A stretch of 64,000 nucleotides of DNA from Heliocidaris erythrogramma (taxonomy: Eukaryota; Echinodermata; Echinoidea; Camarodonta; Echinometridae), in assembly GCA_025617745.1 (NCBI GenBank), contig CM046854.1, positions 56,632,258 through 56,696,257 of the forward strand, written 5' to 3'. How positions within the stretch are numbered: the stretch's first letter is position 1; each line of letters opens with the position of its first letter. A program made the translations under genes and the position numbers. Positions 28,001-36,711 of the stretch are shown here, one piece after another. A model generated the notes under the pieces. It ran no database searches. It was given only the letters and a program-made list of their open reading frames with translations, and was not told the origin of the DNA.

Positions 28001-31000
28001 TAATTTTGTTTATTTATATGAATGTTATGTACTTTTGTAAGCCAACAAAGCAAATTTTCTTAATTGGACGAATAAAATTATCTATTATCTATCTATCTAT
28101 CTATATAAGTTAGCTTCAATGAAATAGCTTGATTCATACATTTTTATAAATATTCATACATCTATGACATTTGTCGGGGTATTAATTGGCTGAATCATAT
28201 TTCGAGGGGTGTACTGGCTCATTATCGCATGGAAGGTGGTAATTATAGATGTAAGTCTGTCCGGCAGTGCTCACTGAACCGGTTCAGTGATTCCCTCATT
28301 AAAGGGAAAAACCAACCTTAATAGCAAGTTGCTTTGAAAGAAAGAGGAAAAATCAGAGAAGTAGATTGATGAAAGTTTGAACGAAATCGGACAAGCAGTA
28401 AGAAAGTTATGAATTTTTGAAAGTTGTAATCACTATACATATGGGAATTTCAAATTGGCTGAATAGGTAATGTCACCATGATGTAGCTGTGGACAACTCC
28501 CCCATTCGCTTCAACACACAAAATGACTAAAATGTCACTTTTTTGAAAATGTATTACTCAGTCGGACCTTTTTTTTCATGAGGACCTATAGCAATATGCT
28601 ATCTCCAATATATTGTGAGCCCTGCCCTGAGGGTAAAAGCGCCTTGAAGAAAACCACAAATTAATGATATTTTTGTGTACGACAAACAGGAGAGTTGTCC
28701 ACAAAAATGTCACCATCGACTCACCAAATTGCCAATTTGAGATTCGCATAGAAGTAGTGATCTCATTTTTCAAACATCCATAACTTTCTTAGTCCTTGTC
28801 CGATTTCATTCAAACTTTCACCATCCTGTTTTTCATATTTTTTCTGCTTTCACACAAATCATCGTATTACCAAGGTTGGATTGCCCTTTTTAACATTTCA
28901 AAATGGCCCATCCCACGAAGTGAGCGGTGCAAACATACGTGATCATCTGCCTGCTTCTCACATCGATCTCTACCCAGTGGATAAAGCAACGCCCTCAACG
29001 TTCGATGTGATCCGAGGCGACGCGTCGCCATGTTTGGGCTCGCAGAAAAACACCGCTGCAGTACAATTTCAATACAATTTTATGCATTTTTAGAATCGAA
29101 TAATTCAGGACTGTGAAGTTTTTTCCAAGAATAAACTGCTAAATTAAGCTTTACAAGTGTACCCTTACAAATTCTAGAGGCGATTTAATATGTAACAATT
29201 TAATGTAACTTTTTTTAAAGAAAAAACTCAAATCACGTATCTTTCGAATAGAAGTTCACTGTAACCGTACACAGCAGACGATATGTCCCATGCTATGTCT
29301 CACGCGGTCCCGCGTACTGCGTTTGAGTGAGGGCTCCTAAATTTGGTCCCGCGGTTGCATCAACTGCTCGCATAGAGCCGTTCGTAGTACTATGCTTTAT
29401 CCACGTGAGGTAGCCTTCACATCGTCTGACTATATAGCAAATTAAGTGCCCAAATAATTAAAGCAGGCCCCTACCTAATTTTGTAGTACCATCAAATCAA
29501 AACGATTTGTGTAGAGATATTATTTTTTTTTTTTTGATATATGATATTTTTTTTGTATGCTTCAATTCAACTGTTTCTATGAGGCCCGAATTACTCGTGT
29601 GTGCCATGGGGGTAGGCCCGCGATTCACACATTTAGATTGGTCAGTGACAGTCGGGGTGACATCTGTCTGCGTCTTTTTTTTCTGTCAGGTGTTGCGCCA
29701 CCGACATGAGAGGGCAATATTACAGCCTCAGGAGCAGTGAAAAACACAATGTATATCCGAATGCACCACACAAAGAATTTTATTATATCCCTACAATTTG
29801 TTTTTCATGAATATTCATGCCGACTAGTGTCGACGGAATAAACCGTATTGTCACCCCTCTTGATAGAGTAGCTTTATATAGAGAGTAGCGACATAGACGT
29901 CTGACTTTTCGGGAAACAAAATGGCGTTTGAATTCCTTCTATTGAGAACACCCAGGTGCTCATCGGAATTGAACAGAAATGTTGCATAGCAGAGGAAACA
30001 AAATGGCGTTCAAATCATGAGTTGTCGCTACTCTCTTTATGTACATGTAGGTACTCTACCTCTTGACGCTCAATACTGCCCTCTCTCGTCGATGGCGCAA
30101 GTCCTGACAGAAAAAAATATCGCCACTCGCCTGGCTAGTCAATGGGTGGTGCGGGGTAACCACCATTCAGTGGCTAGTTACTCGGGTTTTCGAGGATCTG
30201 ATGTGTTATTGGGGCTGCGGAGAAACGATGTGGGATAACTGGGGCAAGAATTTTTATAGACTTTTTATAGATCAGTAACCTTATGCCTCATCAAACCTTC
30301 TGTACAAAAGTAATAACAAGAAAAAGAATTGTGATACACAAAATAATGTGCTGTATACATCTGATCATACAGTTATATATGGAATTATGATAAGCATGCA
30401 CGTAAAAATAATAAGGAAAAGGAGGAAAGGGAAAAGATAGGAGATATAACTCTTCAAAGTTCTGGATGCCAAGGTTGTGATAATTAAAGTGAGCAGCCAC
30501 AGGTAATCCAGTCGTGTTGAGTCGTATGGACCTCAAATGCTCTGTCACGCGATCAGCTAGTCTGCGCTTAGTTTCTCCTATGTAGAGCTGGATGGCCCAT
30601 TGAGACTTGGGACCTCTAATGGTGGTAGTGGCAGTGGTTACTTTGCAGGTGTTGCATCTGGGTCTGCCACAGCGATAGGTACCACTCTGGGAGAGGTCAG
30701 GAGTAGTAAGCAGTCGGGAAGATACCAAGGCTTGTCGAAACGAGTGATCCTTACGATACGCTATGAGAGGCGGCTCCTTGAACTCCCTGCGGTAGTTTGG
30801 TCATCTCGCAAGACAGAGCATTTGAGGTCCATACGACTCAACACGACTGGATTACCTGTGGCTGCTCACTTTAATTCTCACAACCATGGCATCCAGAACT
30901 TTGAAGTGTCCATAGTACGCAGTTTTTTCAACGACCGCTCCGACGAGCTACGCAAGCAGGGACAGGAACGTATGATTTTTCGCCTTGGCTGCCTCCAACC

Positions 31001-31522
31001 AAGAGGAATTAATGTTTCTTTCCGCTCATTTCCCATCACGTAATTTTCTTTATTTTCTTTCTTTTCTTTCTTTTCTTTTCTTTTTCTTTTTCTTGTCCCT
31101 TTCTCTTTTCTCTTTCCCTCTCTTTCTTTTTTTTTCTCTCTCTCTCTCTTAGCTTTTCTTCGTTATTCTTCTTTTGATGTATTGTTACGTCACTTATGGG
31201 GCGTTCTTACATGTTGTTTCTCCGCGACCATCTTGCGCGTCTTTTACATATTGTTTCTACGCGACCATTTTGCACGTCTTTTATTTGCCCTTTTTTGTTT
31301 GACGCTTAATAAATTTGTCATTCCTTGACAAAGGGCTATGCCCGAAATATCGGATTATTGACATCTCTACGGTTTTTTTATTTATATTTGTCTTTTCTAT
31401 TTGTATTTTACCAAAACCGACGCAGAACACTTTCCTTACATATATATATATATATATATTTCGCTGTATTCCATTCCACAACTATGAGTGACCGCCAGTG
31501 TTTTGCTCTTGGAAATTTCTTC

Positions 31523-31563
<41 letters not shown>

Positions 31564-34500
31564 AATTATGTATAACAATGCGCCCTCCCGGCTATTACCA
31601 TAATGGCTTTATGGCAACACAAGGACTTGGGACCCTTATATATACTCATTTTTTTTCAATTATTCTTTTCCTTTGAAAGGAGAAAGAGAAAGAGGAAGTA
31701 TTTCTTATTGGGAAAAGGAGCTAGAATAAGATTATTGGAATTCTACTAGGTTATAAAGGCCTACTATTGTTATAGTGTTGTTGTTGCTAATGTTATTGCT
31801 GTTCATGCTTATTATTATAGATATTCATCACCATATAATAGCCCACAATAACTTGTTACTAACTTTTGACCTTTCATCTCTTCTTTTTTAATACATTTTT
31901 GGCAAAGCATTTCGGTGATCGCCCCCATGAACATATGTTTACTAACACCCCATCCCTTACCAATTCCGGAGTGACCTAGGGGTTGTTTTTGTTTTGTTTT
32001 TTTTAACCGAAAACCTGTGAGAAGCACTTCAGTGGCTGGTAAGATGGTGTGTCAAAAAGGGTGTGGGGAGTGTGAAGTGTGGGCTAAGGCAATATACCTT
32101 TGGGGCGTGTAATACGCATTCATCTCTATACATCCGAACAAACTGATTTTCCCGTACATGAAAATGACAGGAAAATCTATATAAAAAATAGATTTGGAAA
32201 AGAAAAATATTCACTCAGGAATTTGTCATTTTTATGATAAAATAAAAGTAAATTTGTGGCGAAGACAGTCAACTTTATTTGCCAAATAAAACCAAACTAA
32301 GAAGAGAAGAGGGGGCTGCGACTAAAGCTGGATCCGCAACTGAGACGTTGACGTCTAAGGTTGTCACATTAGGGACTTTTAGAAGCAGTGGACTAGTACT
32401 TCGTCCCAGTGGACTAATTCGCGCATGTCAACGTCGTCGACTGCCCATGTTGACTACAGTTCTGATCATTTTAGATTTCACTCGACGTGTACGTACCGTC
32501 GACGTCAACCGGAAGTACACACTCAACGGATGAGCATAATAATTGAGCTGTTCTGATGACGTCATATACGTGAACCTCGTCGAAGATTTCGGAGCACCGC
32601 AAAAACGAAGTGAACACGTTCTCGATTTTGCAAGTCAGGGAGGAGGACAGGGAGAGGGCGAGTGCCGCATGCGCAGTGGCGTAGAATGATGTCCTTGCGT
32701 ACCAGTTGACTATTAAAGTGGACGTGCAATTCTAAAAGTCCCTATTGTCAACAATGCTTTGCCTACTAGTATATTACGAGTACACCTCCGGTCTATCATC
32801 TGATCATATACGTATTGGTCCATGTAATGCAAGTCAAACTTCTTACAAACTTCTTTTTTTTCTTTTTGGAATCGTTCCAAAAAGTACTGCGTTCCTTTCA
32901 ACTTTGGTGATTCACTGTGTGAAGGTGTGCACTCGCCCATATGGCAGAATGGTGTTTACCCAACTAGGAAGGTTCATGAAATATAACTATGGTGTGCTCA
33001 TGCAGAAAGAGCACGGTGCACCATGCATTGCTTCATAATGAGTGTAAGAACAGCCTGCAAACATTACCGTCCTGTAACAGAATGTATTGCATACCATTTT
33101 AAAGTAATGCGTTACCTTCAAAAAACTGCTGCCAATATACACCCCTACCCCGCCTTTTGATTAAAATTCTCTCTCTCTCTCTCTCCCTCCCCCCCCCCCC
33201 CCCCCCCATAGCACTCTATCTCTCTCTCTCTCTTCCTCTTTCTTTCTCACTCTTCCTCTTTAACTTTTCTGTTAGATTTATGCAGCCATATATGAACATC
33301 TGGCATTCTTAATGTCAACAAATTTAGGCATATCATTAGTCATGCATGGGCTTTGTGGGGTTTAGGATGAATGCAATTTCATGTAAAGCTGTAGGGCCTA
33401 CGTACAAAACGTAATTCACAGACAAGATGGTAATTCAAAATGTGCAGGGTAAGGACAAACTCGAATGTTATATTACCATAATGCACTGTTCCATAACTGC
33501 ACAGTAAAAGAAAAAAAGAACCCGTAAAAATTCACTACCGTAAGGCTGGACTGATACATTGCTGTGGTAGTATTATTTCGAATCCTGATGGATTGTATCC
33601 AGGCATTGCATGCTTGAAATAAACTTACAATACAAAGGTCACTTGATACATAATAATCTCGGTTAGAAACGAGCTATGATATACGTAGAGGAAAGTGTAT
33701 TAGGTTTGCACAGATCACATGTATACAAACGAATCTCGTGATATTGTTATGATAAGTAATCAAAAGCTCTGGCAGAGCACACAATGTATCAAATATAATT
33801 TGTGGAACAGTGTTAATGCATAGTTGGGCCGTGCAATGGCAAACTCAACGTTTGCTTAGCAAATATGATGTCAATGATACAAATAAAATACCATACTGTG
33901 TACGACATCAGTTTATAACATGGGTATGGTGATAATTATATTCTTTCTGATTATGTTTCAATTTCCTGAATCCTATTTGCACGATTGGTCAACCTCATTA
34001 TTTCGCAATTCACGTACGTGTATATTCAATCATGAACTTTAGATCATTCAGTTGAAGTCATATCCAGAAATGCATGAATACGTCATTTACGCGTGTCACA
34101 TGCACTCGATCGTTATAAACTGGTTGCTTTTTAAATGATCAGTTCCATTAAACATGCTAAGCATGGAATATACTGTAAAGGCGTGTCTGTATAATTTACA
34201 TTGTAAATGATATCTGTATAAACATGTTGCTGCTGTCGAAACGATTAATAAATAGCTAGCTGCGGGCGCCCCCCCCCCCCCCCCCCCCCCCGGCTGCCAG
34301 GCCCCTGGCTAGCTGTATTTCGAACAAGTTCGATAATGACATTCGAAAATGAATATGGCTATTAAAAAAAACAAGGGTATGAAGTTCAGGTGTCCCAACC
34401 TGTTAGTCACATGTACCCTCTAATAAAGGGATTCCAGGAGAGTTTTTGTTTTTGTTTTTGTTTTTTTTTGTTTAAGTGAGTGCGCTTAGGACTTAGACCT

Positions 34501-35882
34501 AGGGAGTCCCGGGGTGCCCCGAGACTGGCCTCGGGTAGGTTCCAAATCCGGTGTAAACGGACGAAACCTACCCGAGACCACTTCTGAGCAAACCAGTTTC
34601 GGACTACCTAGTGATGTGGTCCGAGAATCCTCAGGATCCGGTGTAAACCCTAACCTACCCGAGACTGGTTTGTGCGCTGCAAGCATGTTTGGAGTGATTG
34701 CGTCATCGCAAACATATCGCGCGCTAAGTACAGTATGAGATCCCGCCCCCCCCCCCCACTCAGTATTATTTAGGGTACGCGTATGCTTGTTCACTCCCTT
34801 TGAAAGCACCCCCCTATCTCAGGGCTGCCAAAATTTCTGACCCCCCCCCCCCCCTCCTATCGCGGGCTTTGCGCGGGTTTTTCCTGCCTTGGAGACCCCC
34901 CTAAATTCAGAACACTGCTCAATGTACCCCCCCCCCCTATCTCAGGTGAGCTCTCATTGCAACCCCATATCTCAGGACAGACACCAACCCCCTCCCAAGT
35001 AAGCTGTCATTACAATAACTTGGAAGAGATGTTTTTTTATTATCTCAGAACTCAATGCAGTCATAAGAAACCAAACAAAAATGAAAATCTCTCATTTTTA
35101 ATGGTAAGTCCTGTTAATAGCAGTTTCAACTTATGTTACTTTCCATGAAAGAAAAACACCCCCTTTTTTAATGAAATCTCCGGGTGAAAAATAAAAAACA
35201 CCCCCTTTTTTTACAATTCACGGGCCGGATTGTGTCGCCCAAAAAGTACCCCTTTACCGGAAATTTTGGGAACACGCATGCGGTCTCTTCGACCTCCGAG
35301 TGGGGGGGGGGGGGGGGCTAGGTATGAGGTGTTAGTTTTGTTCGGACTGATAGGAGTTCAATCGTTTGTGACTTGGTATTTTATCGTCAAAAAGTATCCT
35401 TTTGCTAGATTCTTTTCAAATCTGTCCATTTTTTTCTAAACTAACCCTTGATAGGTTTGTTTACATCGAGGAAGCCCACAACGTCTGCAAACAGAAAGCC
35501 TCACTCGAAACCTGTCTCGGGTATAGCTTTGCGTATGTCGGTGTAAACGCTCAAAAAGCAGTCTCGGGGCGCCCCTAGACTCCTTACGATTTTGGTGTAA
35601 CAGGGATTCAAAAATTTGGGTCAGCTTTTTAGAAACCAGTCTCGGGGCGCCCCAAGACTCGTCTCGGGTAGGTATCCCGGTTTAATAGTCTTACCAGAGC
35701 ACTTCTAGGATTTTTTCGCGAAAGTGTCAGTAACAGTACATGTTTGATAAACACCACGTCATGGAGGTATCATAATATCATTCTTACTTACCAGAATCTA
35801 TTGGGACGAACATTGTCATGAAGAGCAGGGCTATGACCAACCCTTGTAGCTCTGTAATCCTCAAAGGCATTCTTGTCTCCAT
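10019..35882 (-). CDS. Ig-superfamily type I membrane receptor, seven coding exons
   Basis: Seven minus-strand exons (35882-35792, 15851-15738, 14444-14229, 11749-11360, 10865-10809, 10391-10317, 10050-10019) join into one frame of 324 codons. All six introns are phase 1, as is usual for exon-shuffled Ig genes. Residues 1-30 form a signal peptide. A V-set-like domain follows, with Cys55, Trp66 and the D115-x-G-x-Y-x-C121 motif; a second Ig domain has Cys169, Trp183 and Y221-x-C223. A Ser/Thr-rich stalk (228-268), a hydrophobic helix (272-295) and a basic tail (WRRRK at 296-300) end the protein. NxT sites are at 99, 133, 166 and 256. Y303QLL is a possible sorting signal; there is no clear ITIM or ITAM. 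It is a predicted cell-surface adhesion or recognition protein; ligand and orthologue are unknown. Confidence 0.85.
10317..10391 (-). CDS. Ig receptor exon 6: helix end and basic cytoplasmic tail
   Basis: 75 bases between acceptor CTTTCTCTCAAAG and donor GAAG|GTAAAAG. It encodes residues 290-314: VIVVFI finishes the membrane helix and WRRRKG is a classic positive-inside stop-transfer signal. GIYQLL gives a Y-x-x-hydrophobic motif close to the membrane. Confidence 0.85.
10809..10865 (-). CDS. Ig receptor exon 5: membrane helix, first part
   Basis: 57 bases between acceptor TCTTGTTTGCAG and donor ATCG|GTAAGTTT. It encodes DIILSIGLCAFVLISIII, a strongly hydrophobic segment. It joins in phase 1 with exon 6, which completes the helix and adds the stop-transfer residues. 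Confidence 0.88.
11360..11749 (-). CDS. Ig receptor exon 4: Ig domain 2 and stalk
   Basis: 390 bases, acceptor CTGCTATACAG. It encodes residues 141-270 with NLTCRTKG (Cys169), VSLSWTHRG (Trp183) and DPYVCVA (Cys223); two extra cysteines at 153 and 158 may pair with each other. A Thr/Ser-rich stalk follows. Two donors are possible: CAG|GTGCTG, ending at 11360, and GCA|GTAATT, ending at 11372. Both keep phase 1, so the protein would be 324 or 320 residues. Confidence 0.85.
12028..14060 (+). mobile_element. Penelope-like retroelement, decayed
   Basis: It lies in the intron between exons 4 and 3 of the Ig receptor gene, on the opposite strand. The order is Penelope-type: LSETEEFAFAHGFNFCIP near 12100; ICKPDKGTSVVLLNK at 12388; VYNGLPKTHK at 12630, the Penelope LPKxHK box; a LFTNVPLKETID strand at 12834; QIDGVAMGSPL at 12991; TSVYRKPTFTGQY at 13256; and a C-terminal GIY-YIG-type nuclease segment, EAVYVGRTSHRLADRIKQH, at about 13717-13773. 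Reverse transcriptase and GIY-YIG nuclease together separate Penelope elements from LINEs. The pieces lie in several frames, so the copy is dead. Its ends are not resolved. Confidence 0.88.
14229..14444 (-). CDS. Ig receptor exon 3: second half of Ig domain 1
   Basis: 216 bases between acceptor GTGCCATAG and donor AAAA|GTAAGAC. It encodes residues 69-140 with LVINDVDDDDTGKYICRIS, the D-x-G-x-Y-x-C signature that closes the Ig fold at Cys121. The Cys55-Cys121 spacing of 66 residues fits a V-set domain. NxT sites at 99 and 133 could carry glycans. Confidence 0.88.
14975..15375. mobile_element. Worn palindromic MITE (TTAAAGGGG family)
   Basis: The right end, read inverted, starts TTAAAGGGGAAGTCGACC and continues into GAAAGCAGAAAA; the left half holds matching AAGCAGAAACATAA and a TTATGAACTGTTGAAGTTGTAA block. 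The same layout is seen much better preserved at 28303-28889. The left terminus is damaged. It is non-coding. Confidence 0.45.
15471..15607. repeat. T/G-rich low-complexity tract
   Basis: Runs of T broken by GTTTG and ending in a G run at 15599-15607. The long open frames here come from base composition and are not genes. The tract sits beside exon 2 of the Ig receptor gene, on its 3' side. Confidence 0.85.
15738..15851 (-). CDS. Ig receptor exon 2: first half of Ig domain 1
   Basis: Acceptor ACTTTCTAG and donor AAAG|GTATGTG bound 114 bases. It encodes residues 31-68, including MLKCQFKGEPLAVFWLK: the first Ig cysteine (55) and the core tryptophan (66), spaced 11 residues apart as in V-set and I-set domains. 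Confidence 0.85.
16545..16690. repeat. Repeat shared with 20690-20910
   Basis: Holds TAGCATCGATGCTA (a perfect palindrome), GTTCAGACAG, TTGCTTCTAT, TCGTGACTAT and CTCGCTGCCAAAA. The same words recur at 20690-20910, partly inverted. It looks like two worn copies of one short repeat family; ends are unclear. Confidence 0.45.
16836..17924. mobile_element. TIR element with subterminal CATTCAAATTCG arrays
   Basis: Ends are TAGGTTTTCCCGGTCAATTT and, inverted, TAAGTTTTCCCGGTCAATTT, with one mismatch in 20 bases; TA flanks both ends as a possible target duplication. The first 260 bases hold about nine copies of a motif near CATTCAAATTCGC, spaced 20-40 bases; the last 300 bases hold about ten copies of its complement, GCGAATTTGAATG-like. 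Facing subterminal arrays of this kind are transposase-binding sites in several DNA transposon families. The middle is AT-rich, with a duplicated block of about 50 bases (17300-17395) and no coding capacity. Confidence 0.75.
18086..20388. mobile_element. 2.3-kb TIR element carrying a LINE fragment
   Basis: The left end GTGACCAGCAGGCACCACAA and the right end, inverted, GTGACCAGGCACCACAAAAC pair over about 35 bases (with CACAAAACCAC and AAAAAGT in both). ATATAT on the left and AAATAT on the right could be a worn target duplication. Inside are a CpG-rich block (18240-18540) and a 5'-truncated LINE. No transposase is visible, so it is non-autonomous or not a single element. Confidence 0.6.
18797..19620 (-). 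mobile_element. 5'-truncated LINE fragment (CR1/L2-like)
   Basis: Minus-strand translation gives MFSRLGGMPIQTRFQFGRS followed by MMYKAMHGVAPEL and later DHSTRHAVRETLRVPKFRTD, the C-terminal end typical of CR1/L2 reverse transcriptases. The 3' UTR reads GGGCCTCATGGAAGACCACC and ends in a TAAA repeat (18808-18840 on the plus strand as TTTA units), the LINE tail. Stops interrupt the frame near the end. Confidence 0.8.
20690..20910. repeat. Repeat shared with 16545-16690
   Basis: Contains CGTTCAGACAGCG, CTCGCTTCTATCTCGTGAC and ATAGCATCGATGATA, which match words in the earlier copy. The family is not identified. Confidence 0.4.
21221..21374. mobile_element. hAT-type MITE with perfect 8-bp target duplication
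   Basis: A 154-bp element begins CAGTGCCGTATATAGATAGA and ends with its inverted copy. The arms pair over about 60 bases (TTGGCCAGACTC, CCGAGTTGG, CCCAACTG), and ATGTGCCC flanks it on both sides (21213-21220 and 21375-21382). Eight-base duplication plus CAG-type ends identify the hAT superfamily. The high arm identity suggests a fairly recent insertion. Confidence 0.85.
22541..22715 (+). mobile_element. 3' end of a LINE with TGAATC tail
   Basis: AT-rich 3' UTR-like sequence ends AATAAAATCTGAATCTGAATCTG (22688-22711). A polyadenylation-like signal followed by a short tandem tail is the signature of L2/CR1-type LINE ends. The 5' part is missing. Confidence 0.5.
23173..23538. mobile_element. 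hAT-like MITE
   Basis: Starts CAGTGGCGGATCTACGGG and ends TAGATCCGCGCCTG, giving CAG...CTG-type inverted ends. GAACGC occurs just outside both ends. An internal block (CCAGGAAAACATCA, TTACGGGGGTTCAAAATAGC) is present twice, at about 23285-23340 and 23390-23445. It is non-coding, with a C run at 23500-23512. Confidence 0.6.
24636..24895 (+). mobile_element. tRNA-derived SINE, copy 1
   Basis: Box A (TGGTCTAATGGATAAG) and box B (GGCTCAAGTCC, one off the GGTTCGAGTCC of copy 2) form the tRNA head. The body reads CACTAACGTCCTTTGGCAAG and GTGGGTACCTGGTAGGATTT. The same body occurs at 59655-59945. It is moderately diverged from that copy. Confidence 0.85.
25194..25323. mobile_element. Palindromic MITE with 8-bp target duplication
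   Basis: Inverted ends CATGGGCGTCAATCCTCACA and TTTGACGCCCATG pair over about 38 bases, including GGAATTCTATT. CTGCAGAT flanks both ends exactly (25186-25193 and 25324-25331). The middle holds a run of about 20 C. It is non-coding; the 8-bp duplication suggests hAT. Confidence 0.85.
25332..26639. other. No gene recognised
   Basis: Within intron 1 of the Ig receptor gene. Some CpG-containing text at 25980-26180, but no exon with matching splice sites or phase was found. GAATTACTC near 25530 also occurs at about 21203 and 29588 and hints at another dispersed repeat. Confidence 0.5.
26640..27003. repeat. Minisatellite, about 24-bp GATGAGCCACCCCTCATCAGA unit
   Basis: About 15 imperfect units built from GATGAGCCA, CCCTCATC and AGAGAT, with several units of altered length, ending in a C run at 27001-27012. 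Both strands are open in some frames because the unit length is near a multiple of three; the peptides (EPTLIRDED type) are repeat artefacts. Confidence 0.9.
27950..28113 (+). mobile_element. 3' end of a LINE or SINE with TATC tail
   Basis: The sequence GCCAACAAAGCAAATTTTC, then GACGAATAAAATTATCTATT and TATC repeats, looks like a 3' UTR ending in a signal and tandem tail, as in L2/CR1 elements. No coding part remains. Confidence 0.45.
28303..28889. mobile_element. 587-bp TIR MITE flanked by TTAA
   Basis: Starts AGGGAAAAACCAACCTT and ends, inverted, with AAGGTTGGATTGCCCTT; TTAA flanks both ends (28299-28302 and 28890-28893). The arms match over about 140 bases, including GAAAGTTTGAACGAAATCGG and GAAAGTTATGAATTTTTGAA. 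TTAA duplications are used by piggyBac and Kolobok transposons; AGGG ends lean to Kolobok, but no transposase is present. Confidence 0.75.
29801..29853. repeat. Short repeat shared with 43990-44041
   Basis: TTTTTCATGAATATTCATGC followed by CGACTAGTGTCGACGGAATA and AACCGTATT; nearly the same text stands at 43990-44041. Part of a dispersed repeat whose ends I cannot place. Confidence 0.6.
30440..30805 (-). mobile_element. Penelope-like element fragment, GIY-YIG region
   Basis: Minus-strand translation shows EPPLIAYRKDHSFRQALVSS, then SGTYRCGRPRCNTCK (a zinc-finger-like Cys cluster typical of Penelope nucleases), YIGETKRRLADRVTEHLRSI (GIY-YIG core) and GLPVAAHFNYHNLGIQNFEE. It is the 3' part of an element of a different subfamily from the one at 12-14 kb. 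Reading on from there, it is cut by the inversion junction at about 30805-30820. Confidence 0.85.
30815..31445 (+). mobile_element. Second Penelope-like fragment, opposite orientation
   Basis: TEHLRSIRLNTTGLPVAAHF and SHNHGIQNFE repeat the end of the minus-strand fragment in inverted orientation over about 85 nearly identical bases, then continue to a proper C-terminus (QERMIFRLGCLQPRGINVSF) and stop at 31041-31043. The 3' UTR contains AAAGGGCTATGCCCGAAAT at 31330-31348, the conserved Penelope terminal motif that in relatives is part of a hammerhead ribozyme. Confidence 0.85.
31440..31561. repeat. TA microsatellites
   Basis: Two alternating TA tracts, about 31440-31459 and 31525-31561, separated by unique sequence. 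They follow the 3' end of the Penelope-like fragment. Confidence 0.9.
32370..32744. mobile_element. TIR MITE, 375 bp
   Basis: Ends TAGGGACTTTTAGAA and TTCTAAAAGTCCCTA are perfect inverted repeats of 15 bases. TTGTCACAT on the left and TTGTCAACA on the right may be a worn 8-9-bp target duplication. Inside are GC-rich words with TCAACGTCGTCGAC and GTCGACGTCAAC, partly self-complementary. It is non-coding; superfamily open (hAT or P both use 8-bp duplications). Confidence 0.75.
33171..33245. repeat. CT-rich microsatellite with C run
   Basis: CTCTCT units flank an uninterrupted run of about 18 C at 33190-33207; a pyrimidine-only block. Confidence 0.9.
33246..34490. other. No gene recognised; C run at 34270-34290
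   Basis: Intron 1 of the Ig receptor gene. AT-rich text with one long C run and GTTTTT units near 34442-34470. No exon, RNA gene or clear repeat boundary. Confidence 0.5.
34500..35690. repeat. Cluster of GTCTCGGGGCGCCCC subrepeats
   Basis: Words such as CCCCGAGACTGG, CTCGGGTAGGT, GACCACTTCTGAG and CCGGTGTAAAC occur at 34510-34680 and again at 35500-35690 in direct order, separated by C- and G-runs. The flanks carry AAAGGGATTCC and CCCGGTTTAATAG. It may be one worn element with subterminal repeats or two copies of a shorter one. Confidence 0.5.
35792..35882 (-). CDS. Ig receptor exon 1: start codon and signal peptide
   Basis: ATG at 35882-35880 opens a 30-residue leader: a short polar start (METRMPLRITELQG) and a hydrophobic core LVIALLFMTMFVP ending IDS. 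The exon ends after one base of the next codon at a strong donor, G|GTAAGTAAG. That phase fits the acceptor of exon 2, about 19.9 kb away. A second ATG lies four codons downstream and would keep the signal core. Confidence 0.85.
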
Positions 35883-35929
35883 AGTATCTATGTATAATAT
35901 TATGAACCGAAATTATATGGAAATGACAG

Positions 35930-35937
35930 TTTATATA
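35930..35937 (-). promoter_or_regulatory. Candidate TATA box of the Ig receptor gene
   Basis: Minus-strand TATATAAA lies about 48 bases before the predicted start codon, which would put transcription start near 35905 and leave a short 5' UTR. No other core element is evident. Confidence 0.45.
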
Positions 35938-35959
35938 CATGTAGATTCATGATGATCGT

Positions 35960-36711
35960 TTCAAATGCAACCCTATATATGATCCGCCTGAAATAATAAC
36001 ATGATTCACAATAATAAGGAAGTATTGTAATTATTGTTTATCACAACTTGATTTACATTAAACAGTGAACGTCTGAGATTTATACATGTATAGGTCATAA
36101 GTCTACTCAGCTGCGGAGCCAGTAGGGGTACGTGCCCCCCCCCCCCCTTCCCACACACACATTTTAATTCAAAATCAAATTTATTGAAATAGAATCCTAA
36201 CATAATAGGATTATCACACACACAAACGGTACGCACAATCGATAGGCAAAGAAAAGGGAGAATAAAATGACATAGAAAGGAACGGAGAGGGGGAAAGTAA
36301 GGCAAAAAGATGATACCACGCCCTTCAATGCCCCCATCCCACCCCCATGAATTCGAGGGTGAACGCTTAGTCCAAATGACAATTATTGTGCGTATGTGCT
36401 ACGAGTATAATATTAATCTACATGGACATAACAGTTACATAGCTATCTTGTTATTGAAATGAAAGTAATTAGTCACATGATTGATTTGGGGCTTGGGGAA
36501 ACGTGTTTGGCTAACAATGGGGAGCAGGGACCTTAAAAGCGAGATTGGCAATTAAAGAAAAGTAAAGTTTTAAATCACCGCATATATAAAAAGGGTGGGG
36601 AGTGACAGCGCTTTCAATATGGTAGATTAACTTTTAACATGCGGGATCGAACACTGTACTGTACCCAGCTGTTGATCTGCCATTGTAAAAACAGTTGTCC
36701 CTCCTTTGCAC
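35960..36711. other. No gene recognised; 5' flank of the Ig receptor gene
   Basis: Upstream of the predicted promoter. Contains a C run at 36136-36147 and ordinary AT-rich sequence. No second exon or repeat end found. Confidence 0.5.

Noticed and set aside
28272-28289. Perfect 18-bp palindrome CACTGAACCGGTTCAGTG as an operator-like site
   Set aside because: A single short palindrome next to a MITE in intronic DNA; no evidence of a regulatory role.
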